From Maritalea porphyrae (GTDB taxonomy: Bacteria > Pseudomonadota > Alphaproteobacteria > Rhizobiales > Devosiaceae): 64,000 nt of DNA. Location of the stretch: contig NZ_JAPWGX010000003.1 in NCBI RefSeq assembly GCF_027213965.1, positions 558,001-622,000 of the forward strand. The letters are read 5' to 3'. This document shows positions 9,554 through 20,329 of this stretch, in pieces. Position 1 is the stretch's first letter. Every line of letters starts with the position of its first letter. Below the pieces are notes generated by a model that was not told where the DNA came from, did not search any database, and was given only the letters and a program-made list of their open reading frames with translations. Both the position numbers and the translations under genes were made by a program.

Positions 9554-10590
9554 TGTCAGTACGTCGTCTCGCAGAGGATCAAGTGCAGCCTGAAGGTTTT
9601 GCGTTCAACGCAGAAAATTTGAAGTGGGCTAAACAAACGATCGCTAAATATCCTGAAGGCCGACAACAGTCGGCTGTCATCCCGTTGTTGATGCGGGCGC
9701 AAGATCAAGATGGTTGGGTAACCAAACGTTGTATCGAGCATGTGGCAGATATGCTTGAAATGCCCTACATCCGGGTATTAGAAGTTGCGACTTTTTACAC
9801 GCAGTTCCAGCTGAAGCCAGTTGGTACGAAAGCCCATATTCAAGTGTGTGGCACCACACCGTGCATGTTGCGTGGCTCTGAGGATTTGATCAAGGTTTGT
9901 AAATCCAAGATCAACGATAAGCCGTTTGAAACCAACGCCTCGGGCACTTTGTCTTGGGAAGAGGTTGAGTGTCTTGGTGCATGTGTGAATGCGCCCATGA
10001 TGATGGTCTTTAAAGATACATATGAAGACCTGACCCCTGAGCGGTTAGAAGAGATTATTAACGAGTTTGAAGCTGGCAAAGACGTAAAAGTTGGCCCCCA
10101 GATTGACCGTCAGTTTTCCGCTCCTGAAGGTGGCATGGTCACTTTGACGGAAGTTCCTACGCGCAAAGAAACAAAGGTTGCTAAAGCTCCTGCCAAGAGA
10201 GCACCAGCCAAGGCTGCGGCATCAAAGCCAAAGGCGACCAAAGCTGCAAAAGCTGAAGCGCCTAAGGTGGCAGTGAAAAAACCTGTAGCGAAAGCTGCAG
10301 TAAAGCCCGCGGATGCAAATGCGCCTTTGTTTGATGCACCAGCTGGTGACAAGGATGATCTGAAGTTGATTTCTGGTGTTGGCCCTGTGCTTGAGCGCAA
10401 GTTGAACGAATTGGGCATCACCCAATTCGCGCAAGTGGCCAAACTCACCAAGAAACAAATCACAGAAGTCGATGATCGGTTGAGCTTTAAAGGCCGGATC
10501 GAGCGCGATGATTGGAAAGCACAAGCCAAGGCCTTGGCCAAAGGTGGTGCCGAAGAATATCGCAAAGTCTTTGGTAAGGATCCACGCTGA
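9553..10590 (+). CDS. nuoE: NADH-quinone oxidoreductase subunit E with C-terminal helix-hairpin-helix module
   Basis: The 345-residue protein has two parts. Residues ~1-200 are the thioredoxin-like 24-kDa subunit with the 2Fe-2S N1a ligands CGTTPC and ECLGACVNAP. A Lys/Ala/Pro-rich linker (about 205-255) leads to a module at 268-331 beginning [20 protein letters not shown], a helix-hairpin-helix-like fold annotated in relatives as an H3TH/flap-endonuclease-like domain. The usual NuoE is about 160-220 residues, so roughly 130 residues are extra. The same module is appended to ribosomal protein S2 in this window. NuoE delivers electrons from NADH/FMN together with NuoF; the role of the tail is unknown. 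Confidence 0.95.
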   Translation: MSVRRLAEDQVQPEGFAFNAENLKWAKQTIAKYPEGRQQSAVIPLLMRAQDQDGWVTKRCIEHVADMLEMPYIRVLEVATFYTQFQLKPVGTKAHIQVCGTTPCMLRGSEDLIKVCKSKINDKPFETNASGTLSWEEVECLGACVNAPMMMVFKDTYEDLTPERLEEIINEFEAGKDVKVGPQIDRQFSAPEGGMVTLTEVPTRKETKVAKAPAKRAPAKAAASKPKATKAAKAEAPKVAVKKPVAKAAVKPADANAPLFDAPAGDKDDLKLISGVGPVLERKLNELGITQFAQVAKLTKKQITEVDDRLSFKGRIERDDWKAQAKALAKGGAEEYRKVFGKDPR

Positions 10591-10784
10591 TGGCACAAAA
10601 GATTTTGGGCGTTGAAATGAGTGGCAAAAACATTGTGATCGCGATTGCGTTCATGGTTGCCACTTATCTTGCCATTCGGGTCGTAGGCATGTTTGCACTT
10701 GTTCTAACCTCAGGCTTTTTGGGGTTTGTGGTGAGTGCTGTTGTCGGTTTCTTGCTGTTCGCAGCTTACATGCGGGGGCGCTAA
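10590..10784 (+). CDS. Small membrane protein embedded in the nuo operon
   Basis: A 64-residue protein with two predicted hydrophobic helices: roughly residues 14-30 (IVIAIAFMVATYLAIRV) and 36-60 (LVLTSGFLGFVVSAVVGFLL), ending in a basic YMRGR. Its ATG overlaps the nuoE stop by one base and nuoF starts 3 bases after its stop, so it is translated as part of the operon. I do not recognise it as one of the 14 standard subunits. Position suggests an assembly or accessory role for complex I; that is inference only. Confidence 0.8.
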   Translation: MAQKILGVEMSGKNIVIAIAFMVATYLAIRVVGMFALVLTSGFLGFVVSAVVGFLLFAAYMRGR

Positions 10785-10787
10785 GAT

Positions 10788-12095
10788 ATGTTGTCAGATC
10801 AAGACCGTATTTTCACAAACCTTTACAATCAGGGCGATTGGGGCCTTAAGGGCGCGCTTAGCCGTGGTTCTTGGTCGCAAACCAAATCGTTTATCGATAG
10901 GGGTCGCGATTGGATCACAGACGAGGTGAAATCCTCGGGCCTACGTGGCCGTGGTGGCGCGGGTTTTCCAACAGGTTTGAAATGGTCATTTATGCCAAAG
11001 GTGAGCGACGGTCGTCCTCACTATTTGGTGGTGAATGCTGATGAATCAGAGCCAGGCACCTGTAAAGACCGCGAAATCATGCGCCATGATCCGCATCATC
11101 TTGTTGAAGGGTGTTTGTTGGCTGGCCGCGCAATGGACGCGCATCACGCATACATTTATGTGCGTGGCGAGTTTGTTCGCGAGCGCGAAGCGCTGCAAGC
11201 AGCTGTTGATCAAGCCTATGACGCGAACCTTATCGGTAAGAACAATGTGCACGGATGGGACTTTGATATCATCGTCCATCACGGTGCCGGTGCTTACATT
11301 TGTGGTGAAGAAACAGCGCTGCTTGAAAGCCTTGAAGGCAAAAAGGGTCAACCACGGTTGAAACCACCGTTTCCTGCGGGCATGGGCCTTTATGGTTGCC
11401 CAACGACCGTGAACAACGTTGAATCAATTGCTGTTGTGCCAGAAATTCTGCGACGCGGTGGTTCTTGGTTTGCCGGTTTGGGCCGGGAAAACAACACAGG
11501 TTCAAAACTGTTCTGCGTTTCTGGCCATGTGAATACGCCGGCCACATTTGAAGAAGAAATGGGCATTCCATTTGGTGAGTTGATCGACAAGCATTGCGGT
11601 GGCATTCGCGGTGGTTGGGACAATCTGCTGGCTGTTATCCCCGGTGGTTCTTCGGTTCCATGTGTGCCAGGCGACAAGATGCGCGATGCCATTATGGATT
11701 TTGACGGGCTGCGTGACGTTGGTTCTTCGCTCGGTACAGCTGCGGTTATTGTTATGGACAAGTCCACCGACATTATTGCGGCGATTGCACGCCTTTCAGC
11801 ATTCTACAAGCATGAAAGCTGCGGGCAGTGCACTCCTTGTCGTGAGGGTACTGGCTGGATGAACCGAGTGATGGAACGCATGGTGCGCGGGGAAGCGCAA
11901 AAGCGTGAAATCGACATGCTGTTTGAAGTCACTAAGCAGGTCGAAGGCCACACAATCTGTGCGCTTGGCGATGCGGCCGCGTGGCCGATCCAAGGTCTCA
12001 TTAAGAACTTCCGCCCTGTAATTGAAGAGCGGATCGATCAATACACCCACAATGCCAAAGCGGATGGGGCTGTTCCATCCATCGCAGCGGAATAG
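10788..12095 (+). CDS. nuoF: NADH-quinone oxidoreductase subunit F (NADH- and FMN-binding)
   Basis: A 435-residue subunit. The NADH/FMN site is [16 protein letters not shown] near residue 60, the second nucleotide motif is [19 protein letters not shown] near 170, and the N3 4Fe-4S cluster is [10 protein letters not shown] plus the downstream Cys in [11 protein letters not shown]. It oxidises NADH and starts the electron chain at the tip of the peripheral arm. The next gene, nuoG, starts 10 bases after the stop. Confidence 0.98.
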   Translation: MLSDQDRIFTNLYNQGDWGLKGALSRGSWSQTKSFIDRGRDWITDEVKSSGLRGRGGAGFPTGLKWSFMPKVSDGRPHYLVVNADESEPGTCKDREIMRHDPHHLVEGCLLAGRAMDAHHAYIYVRGEFVREREALQAAVDQAYDANLIGKNNVHGWDFDIIVHHGAGAYICGEETALLESLEGKKGQPRLKPPFPAGMGLYGCPTTVNNVESIAVVPEILRRGGSWFAGLGRENNTGSKLFCVSGHVNTPATFEEEMGIPFGELIDKHCGGIRGGWDNLLAVIPGGSSVPCVPGDKMRDAIMDFDGLRDVGSSLGTAAVIVMDKSTDIIAAIARLSAFYKHESCGQCTPCREGTGWMNRVMERMVRGEAQKREIDMLFEVTKQVEGHTICALGDAAAWPIQGLIKNFRPVIEERIDQYTHNAKADGAVPSIAAE

Positions 12096-12105
12096 GGCGG
12101 CAAGT

Positions 12106-14202
12106 ATGGCCAATATTAAAGTAGACGGACAGGAAATCGAAGTCCCCGACCACTACACGCTAATGCAGGCGTGTGAGGAAGCGGGCGCTGAGGTTCCTCG
12201 TTTTTGTTATCACGAGCGGCTTTCTGTGGCAGGTAACTGTCGCATGTGCCTTGTTGAAGTGAAGGGCGGGCCGCCAAAGCCTGCCGCATCTTGTGCGATG
12301 AGTGTGCGCGATTTGCGCCCCGGGCCAAATGGCGAAGCACCTGAAGTCTTCACCAATACGCCAATGGTCAAAAAAGCGCGTGAAGGGGTGATGGAATTCC
12401 TTCTGATCAATCACCCGCTCGATTGTCCAATTTGTGACCAAGCTGGCGAGTGTGATCTGCAAGACCAGGCCATGGCTTATGGCGTGGACAACTCGCGCTA
12501 CCAAGAAAATAAGCGCGCCGTGGAAGACAAATATATCGGGCCGTTGGTGAAAACCATCATGACCCGTTGCATTCACTGTACACGTTGTGTGCGCTTTACA
12601 ACCGAAGTGGCGGGCATTTCTGAACTTGGTCTTATTGGCCGCGGTGAAGATGCGGAAATTACCACTTATCTTGAAAGCGCGATGACCTCTGAGTTGCAAG
12701 GCAATGTGATTGACCTTTGCCCAGTTGGCGCTTTGACCTCAAAACCATACGAATTTACAGCGCGTCCTTGGGAATTGAATAAAACCGAAAGCATCGACGT
12801 GATGGATGCAGTTGGTTCAAACATCCGTGTTGATAGCCGTGGTCGTGAAGTGATGCGGATTATGCCGCGGATCAACGAAGCAGTAAACGAAGAGTGGATT
12901 TCCGATAAATCTCGTTTCATTTGGGATGGTCTGAAATCACAGCGTTTAGACAAGCCGTACGTCAAGAAAGGTCGCAAGCTGCAAGCTGCGAGCTGGAACG
13001 ATGCGTTTGCAGCAATTGCTCGTGCTGTCAAAAAATCCTCTGCCGATAAGATTGCAGCTATCGCTGGCGATCTCGCAGCCGTTGAGGAAATGTTCGCGCT
13101 TAAAGGCGTTATGAGCCAATTGGGTGCTCCAAGTCTTGATTGCCGTCCTGCAGGTTCTGTGCTCAATCCTTCAAATGGTCGCGCAAGTTATATCTTCAAC
13201 CCCGGCATTGCTGGCATTGAAGATGCAGACGCGATTTTGATCGTCGGGTCGAACACGCGTAAAGAAGCAGCGATTTTGAACGCGCGGATCCGCAAAGCTT
13301 GGCGCGCCACAGGCATGCCGATCGGTGTGATTGGCGAGCAAGCAGATCTCAAGTTTGACTATGAGTATCTAGGTGCTGGCACAGAAAGCCTTGCAGCTGT
13401 AGCTGCTGGTGATGTGAAGTTTGCAAAAACGCTAGCAAAAGCAAAACGTCCGTTGATTATTGTGGGCGAGGGGGCTTTGACCGGACCTGCTGCAAAAGAT
13501 GTTTTGGGCTTGGCCTCAACCATTGCCAAAGATAGCGGCGCATTGAGTGCGGACTGGAATGGCTTTGCTGTTTTGCACAATGCTGCAGCGCGGGTTGGCG
13601 GCTTGGACGTTGGATTTGTACCAGCCAAGGGCGGTCTTGACCGTGCGGGCATGGACAAAGCGGCGGCAAAAGGCGAATTGGACATTGTGTTCTTGCTCGG
13701 TGCCGACAATATTGACGCTGAAGCCTATAAAGACGCTTTTGTTGTCTATATCGGTTCACACGGTGATGTTGGCGCACATGCAGCTGACGTGATTTTGCCG
13801 GGTGTGACATATACCGAGAAAAACGCAACTTACGTCAACACCGCTGGCTTGGTGCAACGTGCATCGCGCGCGGTGTTTGGTCCTGGTGAAGCTAAAGAAG
13901 ACTGGGCGATCCTTCGGGCATTGTCTGCTCATCTTGGCGCGCCACTACCTTACGACAATTTGCATCAATTGCGTTCTGCGTTGATTGCGCAATATCCTCA
14001 TTTTGCGGACATTGATGCACCAGCTCAAGAAGACAGCAAAGCAATTGAGAAACTGGCGAAAGTGGCTGCCAAAATCAAATCTGCAGCGCTTAACACCCCA
14101 ATCAATGATTTTTACCTCACCAACCCAATTGCGCGGGCCTCAGCTGTTATGGCCGAGTGTTCGCAATTGGCAGCTGGTGGCATAAACGAGGCGGCGGAGT
14201 AA
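12106..14202 (+). CDS. nuoG: NADH-quinone oxidoreductase subunit G (75-kDa iron-sulfur subunit)
   Basis: A 698-residue protein. The N-terminal ferredoxin domain has 2Fe-2S ligands Cys34, 45, 48 and 63. The His-Cys motif [17 protein letters not shown] supplies cluster N5, and the [10 protein letters not shown] block plus a later Cys supplies N4. The remainder is a molybdopterin-oxidoreductase-like domain. The ATG at 12106 ([19 protein letters not shown]) is chosen over an in-frame ATG at 12022 inside nuoF, because residues from here align with ferredoxin-domain starts. Electron wire of the peripheral arm. Confidence 0.97.
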   Translation: MANIKVDGQEIEVPDHYTLMQACEEAGAEVPRFCYHERLSVAGNCRMCLVEVKGGPPKPAASCAMSVRDLRPGPNGEAPEVFTNTPMVKKAREGVMEFLLINHPLDCPICDQAGECDLQDQAMAYGVDNSRYQENKRAVEDKYIGPLVKTIMTRCIHCTRCVRFTTEVAGISELGLIGRGEDAEITTYLESAMTSELQGNVIDLCPVGALTSKPYEFTARPWELNKTESIDVMDAVGSNIRVDSRGREVMRIMPRINEAVNEEWISDKSRFIWDGLKSQRLDKPYVKKGRKLQAASWNDAFAAIARAVKKSSADKIAAIAGDLAAVEEMFALKGVMSQLGAPSLDCRPAGSVLNPSNGRASYIFNPGIAGIEDADAILIVGSNTRKEAAILNARIRKAWRATGMPIGVIGEQADLKFDYEYLGAGTESLAAVAAGDVKFAKTLAKAKRPLIIVGEGALTGPAAKDVLGLASTIAKDSGALSADWNGFAVLHNAAARVGGLDVGFVPAKGGLDRAGMDKAAAKGELDIVFLLGADNIDAEAYKDAFVVYIGSHGDVGAHAADVILPGVTYTEKNATYVNTAGLVQRASRAVFGPGEAKEDWAILRALSAHLGAPLPYDNLHQLRSALIAQYPHFADIDAPAQEDSKAIEKLAKVAAKIKSAALNTPINDFYLTNPIARASAVMAECSQLAAGGINEAAE

Positions 14203-14206
14203 GATT

Positions 14207-15307
14207 ATGTGGGACTGGATACTCCTAGCATTGGATTATTTGCTCGGCGTGCCGATGTTTGGTTGGGGCACAATGGTCGGCTTTGTTTACAAAGCTTTGT
14301 TGTTGCTTGTCGTGCTGTTGATTTTCGTTGCTTACTTCTTGTTGGCTGACCGAAAAATTTGGGCAGCAGTTCAAATTCGGCGCGGACCCAACGTGGTTGG
14401 CGCATTTGGTTTGCTGCAAAGCTTTGCCGATTTGCTCAAATTTGTGTTCAAAGAGCCGGTAATCCCCGCTGGTGCAGACAAAGTGCTATTTTTGATGGCA
14501 CCTTTGATCACTGTGCTGGTGGCTTTGGCTGCATGGGTGGTTATTCCGCTTGATGAAGGTTGGGCATTGGCCGACTTAAACGTTGGTGTGCTTTACGTGT
14601 TGGCGATTTCGTCGCTTGGCGTTTATGGCGTGATTTTGGGTGGTTGGGCATCAAACTCCAAATACCCGTTCTTGGGCGCTCTTCGGTCTGCGGCGCAAAT
14701 GGTTTCTTACGAAGTCTCGCTAGGCTTTGTGATCATCACCGTTCTATTGTGCGTTGGCTCATTGAACCTAACCGACATTGTGGTGGCACAACGCGATATG
14801 GGCTTGGCACATATGCTGGGCATACCCTGGGCATCGTTCCTGAATTGGTTCTGGATCCCATTGTTCCCAATGTTTGTGATCTTCTTCATCTCGGCATTGG
14901 CCGAAACAAACCGTCCTCCATTTGATTTGCCAGAGGCTGAATCTGAACTGGTTGCTGGTTTCATGGTTGAATATGGCTCCACCCCTTACATGATGTTCAT
15001 GTTGGGTGAATATGTGGCCATCGTTCTGATGTGCGCAATGACGACGATCCTGTTCATGGGTGGCTGGTTGCCCCCACTGGACGTTGCCCCATTCACGTGG
15101 GTTCCGGGTCTTGTGTGGTTCATCATCAAGACTTGCATGGTGTTCTTCATGTTTGCGATGGTGAAAGCCATCGTGCCGCGTTATCGCCATGACCAATTGA
15201 TGCGTTTGGGCTGGAAAGTATTCCTGCCAATATCCATCGTAATGATTTTTGCCGTTGCATTTGTCCTTCAGCTTACGGGCTGGGGTTGGCATGGCGGCGT
15301 GGCATAA
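14207..15307 (+). CDS. nuoH: NADH-quinone oxidoreductase subunit H
   Basis: A 366-residue polytopic protein with about eight membrane helices. It contains the conserved [18 protein letters not shown] loop after helix 1, the [20 protein letters not shown] loop that lines the quinone tunnel, and [17 protein letters not shown]. It links quinone reduction to the membrane proton-pumping modules. It starts 4 bases after nuoG. Confidence 0.97.
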   Translation: MWDWILLALDYLLGVPMFGWGTMVGFVYKALLLLVVLLIFVAYFLLADRKIWAAVQIRRGPNVVGAFGLLQSFADLLKFVFKEPVIPAGADKVLFLMAPLITVLVALAAWVVIPLDEGWALADLNVGVLYVLAISSLGVYGVILGGWASNSKYPFLGALRSAAQMVSYEVSLGFVIITVLLCVGSLNLTDIVVAQRDMGLAHMLGIPWASFLNWFWIPLFPMFVIFFISALAETNRPPFDLPEAESELVAGFMVEYGSTPYMMFMLGEYVAIVLMCAMTTILFMGGWLPPLDVAPFTWVPGLVWFIIKTCMVFFMFAMVKAIVPRYRHDQLMRLGWKVFLPISIVMIFAVAFVLQLTGWGWHGGVA

Positions 15308-15319
15308 GGGGAAACAATA

Positions 15320-15808
15320 ATGCGAGCCATACAGTTTCTCAATTCGCTATTGCTCAAAGAGTTCGTTTCGACGTTCTTTTTGGCGATGCGCTATTTCTTT
15401 AAACCAAAACCAACGATCAACTATCCGTTTGAAAAAGGATATGTGAGCCCACGTTTTCGGGGTGAGCACGCGCTGCGGCGTTATCCGAACGGGGAAGAGC
15501 GTTGCATCGCTTGTAAACTTTGCGAAGCGATTTGCCCGGCACAAGCGATCACCATTGAAGCCGGTCCGCGCCAGAATGACGGCACCCGTCGTACCGTGCG
15601 TTATGACTTGGACATGGTGAAATGTATCTATTGTGGCTTTTGCCAAGAGGCATGTCCGGTGGATGCGATCGTTGAGGGGCCAAACTTTGAGTTTGCGACG
15701 GAAACACGCGAGGAGCTTTATTTCGATAAAGATAAGCTTTTGGCGAACGGCGACCGTTGGGAACGCGAAATTGCGGCAAATCTTGATGCTGACGCGGCAT
15801 ATAGGTAG
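15320..15808 (+). CDS. nuoI: NADH-quinone oxidoreductase subunit I (two 4Fe-4S clusters)
   Basis: A 162-residue ferredoxin-like subunit with two complete CxxCxxCxxxCP motifs, [12 protein letters not shown] near residue 58 and [12 protein letters not shown] near residue 98, which bind clusters N6a and N6b. The N-terminal amphipathic helix docks it on the membrane. Length matches the alphaproteobacterial and mitochondrial TYKY homologue (about 163). Confidence 0.98.
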   Translation: MRAIQFLNSLLLKEFVSTFFLAMRYFFKPKPTINYPFEKGYVSPRFRGEHALRRYPNGEERCIACKLCEAICPAQAITIEAGPRQNDGTRRTVRYDLDMVKCIYCGFCQEACPVDAIVEGPNFEFATETREELYFDKDKLLANGDRWEREIAANLDADAAYR

Positions 15809-15817
15809 GGAAAACAA

Positions 15818-16426
15818 ATGACACTAGAAATTGCTTTTTTCTATCTGTTTGCTGCAACAGCGATCGTGAGCGCGGTGATGGTGATTTCATCGCGTAATCC
15901 AGTTCATTCGGTGATGTTCTTGATCTTGGCGTTTGTGAACGGGGCAGGGATCTTCATGTTGGCTGGCGCTGAGTTTTTAGCGCTGCTGCTGATCGTTGTT
16001 TATGTGGGCGCTGTTATGGTGCTGTTCTTGTTCGTGGTGATGATGCTCGATGTAGACTTCGCGCAATTGCGGCAGGGCTTTTTGCAATATGCACCCATCG
16101 GGGCAATGGTGGGCGGCATTTTGTTGGTCGAATTGATCATGGTCGCTGGGTCGTTTTTGATCACGCCCGAGGTGGCTGGTTCAAGCGTGTTGCCGTTGGT
16201 TGAAGGTGTCTCAAACACCGAGGCGCTCGGGTTGGTGCTTTACACTAGATATGTCTATCTGTTTGAAGCAGCTGGTTTGATTTTGTTGGTGGCGATGATT
16301 GGGGCAATCGTTTTGACATTGCGCCATAAACCACACGCAAAACGCCAAGACATTGCGGCACAAGTTGGCCGCAAACGTGAAGATGCAGTGGAAGTTGTAT
16401 CTGTTGAAAGTGGCAAAGGGATTTAA
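15818..16426 (+). CDS. nuoJ: NADH-quinone oxidoreductase subunit J
   Basis: A 202-residue protein with five predicted membrane helices. The signature SSRNPVHSVMFLILAFVNGAG is near residue 25 and the pi-bulge-bearing VVYVGAVMVLFLFVVMMLD helix near 65. The cytoplasmic C-terminal tail (about 35 residues) is hydrophilic and variable. It is part of the proton-channel connector of the membrane arm. Confidence 0.95.
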   Translation: MTLEIAFFYLFAATAIVSAVMVISSRNPVHSVMFLILAFVNGAGIFMLAGAEFLALLLIVVYVGAVMVLFLFVVMMLDVDFAQLRQGFLQYAPIGAMVGGILLVELIMVAGSFLITPEVAGSSVLPLVEGVSNTEALGLVLYTRYVYLFEAAGLILLVAMIGAIVLTLRHKPHAKRQDIAAQVGRKREDAVEVVSVESGKGI

Positions 16427-16438
16427 TCAGGGGCTCAA

Positions 16439-16753
16439 ATGATACCAGTTATTCCACTAGGTCATTTTTTGACCGTCGCAGCCGTACTGTTCACTCTTGG
16501 GGTGTTTGGCATTTTCCTTAATCGGAAAAACGTCATCATTATCCTGATGTCAGTTGAATTGATCCTTTTGGCCGTTAACATCAATTTCATTGGGTTTAGC
16601 GCGCACTTGCAAGATTTGGCGGGGCAAGTATTTGCCTTGTTGATTCTGACAGTGGCAGCTGCTGAAGCCGCGATTGGTTTGGCGATCCTTGTGGTCTTCT
16701 TCCGTAATAAAGGTTCCATCGCTGTTGACGATGTGAACGTGATGAAGGGCTAA
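16439..16753 (+). CDS. nuoK: NADH-quinone oxidoreductase subunit K
   Basis: A 104-residue protein with three membrane helices. It has the conserved [14 protein letters not shown] segment with the membrane-buried Glu and the [18 protein letters not shown] helix with the second Glu, both needed for proton translocation in studied homologues. It starts 12 bases after nuoJ and ends 4 bases before nuoL. Confidence 0.96.
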   Translation: MIPVIPLGHFLTVAAVLFTLGVFGIFLNRKNVIIILMSVELILLAVNINFIGFSAHLQDLAGQVFALLILTVAAAEAAIGLAILVVFFRNKGSIAVDDVNVMKG

Positions 16754-16757
16754 GGGC

Positions 16758-18806
16758 ATGAACCAAACTCTCCTTCAATTGATCGTCTTCCTGCCGTTGC
16801 TCGGCGCGTTGATTGCTGGCCTTCTAGGCCGCTCAATTGGGCACCGCTCCTCAGAAATTGTGACGTCAAGCCTTTTGGTTTTGTCTGCGCTTTTCTCTTG
16901 GATTGTGTTTTTGCAATGGACCATGGGCGGCGGTGACGCTGGTCACGGGGCTGAAGCAGGGCACGGTGGTGAACACGCATTTGTTGCAGCTGAATCGGTC
17001 AAAGTTGAATTGTTCCGCTGGATTTCGACCGCAGGTCTTGATCTGCATTGGATGATCCGCGTTGACACATTGACGGCGGTGATGCTGGTGGTTGTGACGA
17101 CTGTTTCCAGCTTGGTGCATATTTACTCGATTGGCTACATGCACGAAGATCCGCATCGTTCGCGTTTCTTTGCTTACCTATCGCTGTTTACATTTGCGAT
17201 GTTGATGCTGGTGACAGCAAACAACTTCCTGCAAATGTTCTTCGGCTGGGAAGGTGTGGGCGTTGCTTCATACTTGCTGATTGGTTTCTGGTACAAAAAG
17301 CCAAGTGCAAACGCAGCGGCGATGAAAGCTTTTATCGTCAACCGGGTGGGTGACTTTGGTTTTGCTTTGGGTATCTTTGCAGCCTTTTTGATGCTCGGAT
17401 CACTCGATTTTGACACCGCGTTTAGCCATGTGGCTGGTATGGAAGGCAAAACCATTTCGTTCCTTTGGGCGAATTGGGACGCGATGACCGTGATTTGTTT
17501 GCTCTTGTTCTTAGGGGCGATGGGTAAGTCAGCGCAGTTCTTGCTCCACACGTGGTTGCCTGATGCGATGGAGGGGCCGACACCTGTTTCGGCCTTGATC
17601 CACGCTGCAACCATGGTGACAGCTGGTGTATTTATGGTGGCGCGTTTGTCCCCCATGTTTGAAGCATCAGAAACAGCAATGACAGTTGTTGTTTATGTCG
17701 GTGCGATCACCGCGTTCTTTGCGGCAACTGTTGGTTTGGTTCAAAACGACATTAAGCGTGTTATTGCCTATTCAACCTGTTCACAACTTGGGTACATGTT
17801 TGTGGCCTTGGGGTTGGGCGCTTATTCAGCTGGCATTTTCCACTTGTTTACGCACGCGTTTTTCAAAGCTCTATTGTTCTTAGGTGCTGGTTCGGTGATC
17901 CATGCTATGCATCACGAGCAAGACATGCGCAAAATGGGTGGCATTAAAGACAAAGTGCCGTTGACCTATTGGATGATGATGATTGGTACTTTGGCGCTTA
18001 CCGGTGTTGGTTTGCCTCTAAATCTTCTGTTTGACGCTTTGCCAAATCTTGGATTTGCAGGTTTCTACTCAAAAGACAGCATCATTGAAGCGGCATATGG
18101 CGCACACACTGCGGCCGGCGGGTTTGCCTTCTGGGCACTTGTTGTTGCTGCACTGTTCACAAGCTTTTATTCTTGGCGCTTGGTGCACCTTACGTTCCAC
18201 GGTGAAACCCGTGCGTCTAAAGAAACGTTTGACCATGCGCATGAAAGCCCAATGGTAATGTTGGTGCCATTGTTTGTGCTTGCTGCTGGCGCGGTGTTTG
18301 CTGGCTACATTTGGTACGATAGCTTCTTTGGCCATGCTGAGCATGTCGAGCACTTCTTCAAAGGTGCGGTGGTTGTTGATGCACAATTGATTGACGATGC
18401 GCACCACGTGCCGGTTTGGGTTAAGCTTTCAGCGACCTTTGCAATGATCATCGGTTTCTTGGCGGCATGGTATTTCTACATCGTGAAGCCGGACGTACCA
18501 AAGACATTGGCGAAAGAGCATTCTGGTCTTTATGCCTTCTTGCTCAACAAATGGTACTTCGACGAATTGTACGACTTCTTGTTTGTTCGACCAGCCAAAT
18601 GGATCGGCACTGCGCTTTGGCGCGGGTTCGATGATTGGCTGATTGACGGCATGATTGTTGGTGGTATCGCCCAACGGGTGAGAGACATAACAACTCAAGT
18701 CGTGCGTTTGCAGTCTGGCTATCTTTATCACTATGCGTTGGCGATGCTGATCGGTGTTGCGGCGCTAATAACCTGGGCGATTGCTGCAGGGGGCCTCCTA
18801 GGATGA
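16758..18806 (+). CDS. nuoL: NADH-quinone oxidoreductase subunit L (antiporter-like)
   Basis: A 682-residue Mrp-antiporter-type subunit with 14 or more helices and the long C-terminal lateral helix. Conserved [42 protein letters not shown] (split) and lysine-bearing helices are present. The periplasmic loop near residues 55-75 is unusually rich in Gly and His ([15 protein letters not shown]). It is the distal proton pump module. The stop overlaps the nuoM start in an ATGA arrangement. Confidence 0.97.
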   Translation: MNQTLLQLIVFLPLLGALIAGLLGRSIGHRSSEIVTSSLLVLSALFSWIVFLQWTMGGGDAGHGAEAGHGGEHAFVAAESVKVELFRWISTAGLDLHWMIRVDTLTAVMLVVVTTVSSLVHIYSIGYMHEDPHRSRFFAYLSLFTFAMLMLVTANNFLQMFFGWEGVGVASYLLIGFWYKKPSANAAAMKAFIVNRVGDFGFALGIFAAFLMLGSLDFDTAFSHVAGMEGKTISFLWANWDAMTVICLLLFLGAMGKSAQFLLHTWLPDAMEGPTPVSALIHAATMVTAGVFMVARLSPMFEASETAMTVVVYVGAITAFFAATVGLVQNDIKRVIAYSTCSQLGYMFVALGLGAYSAGIFHLFTHAFFKALLFLGAGSVIHAMHHEQDMRKMGGIKDKVPLTYWMMMIGTLALTGVGLPLNLLFDALPNLGFAGFYSKDSIIEAAYGAHTAAGGFAFWALVVAALFTSFYSWRLVHLTFHGETRASKETFDHAHESPMVMLVPLFVLAAGAVFAGYIWYDSFFGHAEHVEHFFKGAVVVDAQLIDDAHHVPVWVKLSATFAMIIGFLAAWYFYIVKPDVPKTLAKEHSGLYAFLLNKWYFDELYDFLFVRPAKWIGTALWRGFDDWLIDGMIVGGIAQRVRDITTQVVRLQSGYLYHYALAMLIGVAALITWAIAAGGLLG

Positions 18807-20320
18807 ATATTATAAACAACAACATCCTCACGATCCTTACGTTCCTGCCGCTGGTTGGCGTATTCTTTGTGTTGATCGTGCCGGGCAGTGATGCCTTGGC
18901 GAAAAACAACATGCGCTATATTGCGTTGGCAACAACCACGGTGACCTTTGTTTTCTCATTGGTCATGTGGTCGATGTTTGACGCAACGAACGTTGATTTC
19001 CAGTTCGTGCAGAACCACCAATGGATTGGTGATGTCATTGGCTATCGGATGGGCGTTGATGGGATTTCAATCCTGTTTATCGTTCTCACCGCGATGCTTA
19101 TGCCTTTGTGTGTGCTTGCCAGTTGGGACAGCATTGACAAGCGGGTCAAAGAGTATTTGATCGCGTTTTTGTTACTTGAGTTCTTGATGATCGGCGTGTT
19201 TGCAACGCTTGATTTGGCTTTGTTCTACATCTTCTTTGAAGGTGGCCTGATCCCAATGTTCTTGATCATTGGTATTTGGGGCGGCAAAAACCGTATTCAG
19301 GCGAGCTACAAGTTCTTCTTCTATACGTTTGCGGGTTCAGTTTTGATGCTGTTGGCCATTATGGCCATGTATTGGCAGGCAGGTACTCTGGACATTCAGC
19401 AATTGCTCAAGTTCAAGTTTTCGCCTGAGGCACAATTCTGGTTATGGATTGCCTTCTTTGCATCCTTTGCGGTGAAAATGCCAATGTGGCCATTCCACCG
19501 TTGGTTGCCAGAAGCGCACGTGGAAGCGCCAACTGCAGGTTCGGTCATTCTGGCCGCGATCTTGCTGAAAATGGGTGGCTATGGGTTCTTGCGGTTCTCA
19601 TTGCCCATGTTCCCAGACGCGTCAGCCTATTTTGCCGACTTTGTGTTCGTCTTGTCTGTGGTTGCTATTATTGCCACTTCTCTGGTTGCCTTGGTTCAAG
19701 ACGACATTAAAAAGCTTATTGCTTACTCGTCTGTTGCCCACATGGGTTATGTGACGATGGGGATATTTGCGGGTAATGCGCTTGGTATTCAGGGTGCGAT
19801 TTTCCAAATGATTTCACACGGTATCGTTTCGGGCGCATTGTTCCTCAGTGTTGGGGTGATTTACGACCGGATGCACACACGTGAGATTTCCGCTTACGGT
19901 GGCCTTGTTGAACGGATGCCAAAATACGCATTTGCCTTCATGATTTTCACAATGGCAAACGTTGGTTTGCCGGGCACAAGTGGATTTGTGGGTGAGTTCT
20001 TGGTTCTTGTTGGCGTGTTCCAGGTCAACACTTGGGTCGCATTCGGTGCCACATTCGGTGTGATCTTCTCCGCCTGCTATGCGCTTTGGCTCTATCGTCG
20101 GGTGATCTTTGGGGCGCTCGAAAAAGACACATTGAAATCGATTTTGGATATGTCACCGCGTGAAATGGTCATTATTGTGCCATTGATCGTTCTGACCATC
20201 TTCTTCGGTTTCTATCCAGCGCCAATTTTGGACGCGACCGCTGCGTCGGTTGAGGCACTGGTTTCACATTATCAAGCAGGCCTCACGCAGGTCGGTGCGC
20301 TCGTCGAAGTCGCGCACTAG
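18803..20320 (+). CDS. nuoM: NADH-quinone oxidoreductase subunit M (antiporter-like)
   Basis: A 505-residue subunit with 13-14 membrane helices. Family landmarks include [20 protein letters not shown], the [18 protein letters not shown] helix with conserved Glu, [20 protein letters not shown] with the pumping-site residues, and [16 protein letters not shown]. It overlaps nuoL by 4 bases (ATGA), implying coupled translation. Confidence 0.97.
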   Translation: MNIINNNILTILTFLPLVGVFFVLIVPGSDALAKNNMRYIALATTTVTFVFSLVMWSMFDATNVDFQFVQNHQWIGDVIGYRMGVDGISILFIVLTAMLMPLCVLASWDSIDKRVKEYLIAFLLLEFLMIGVFATLDLALFYIFFEGGLIPMFLIIGIWGGKNRIQASYKFFFYTFAGSVLMLLAIMAMYWQAGTLDIQQLLKFKFSPEAQFWLWIAFFASFAVKMPMWPFHRWLPEAHVEAPTAGSVILAAILLKMGGYGFLRFSLPMFPDASAYFADFVFVLSVVAIIATSLVALVQDDIKKLIAYSSVAHMGYVTMGIFAGNALGIQGAIFQMISHGIVSGALFLSVGVIYDRMHTREISAYGGLVERMPKYAFAFMIFTMANVGLPGTSGFVGEFLVLVGVFQVNTWVAFGATFGVIFSACYALWLYRRVIFGALEKDTLKSILDMSPREMVIIVPLIVLTIFFGFYPAPILDATAASVEALVSHYQAGLTQVGALVEVAH

Positions 20321-20329
20321 GAGGAACAA

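Noticed and set aside
12022-12105. Earlier nuoG start inside nuoF
   Set aside because: Residues from 12106 match the ferredoxin-domain start; upstream residues are just nuoF in another frame.
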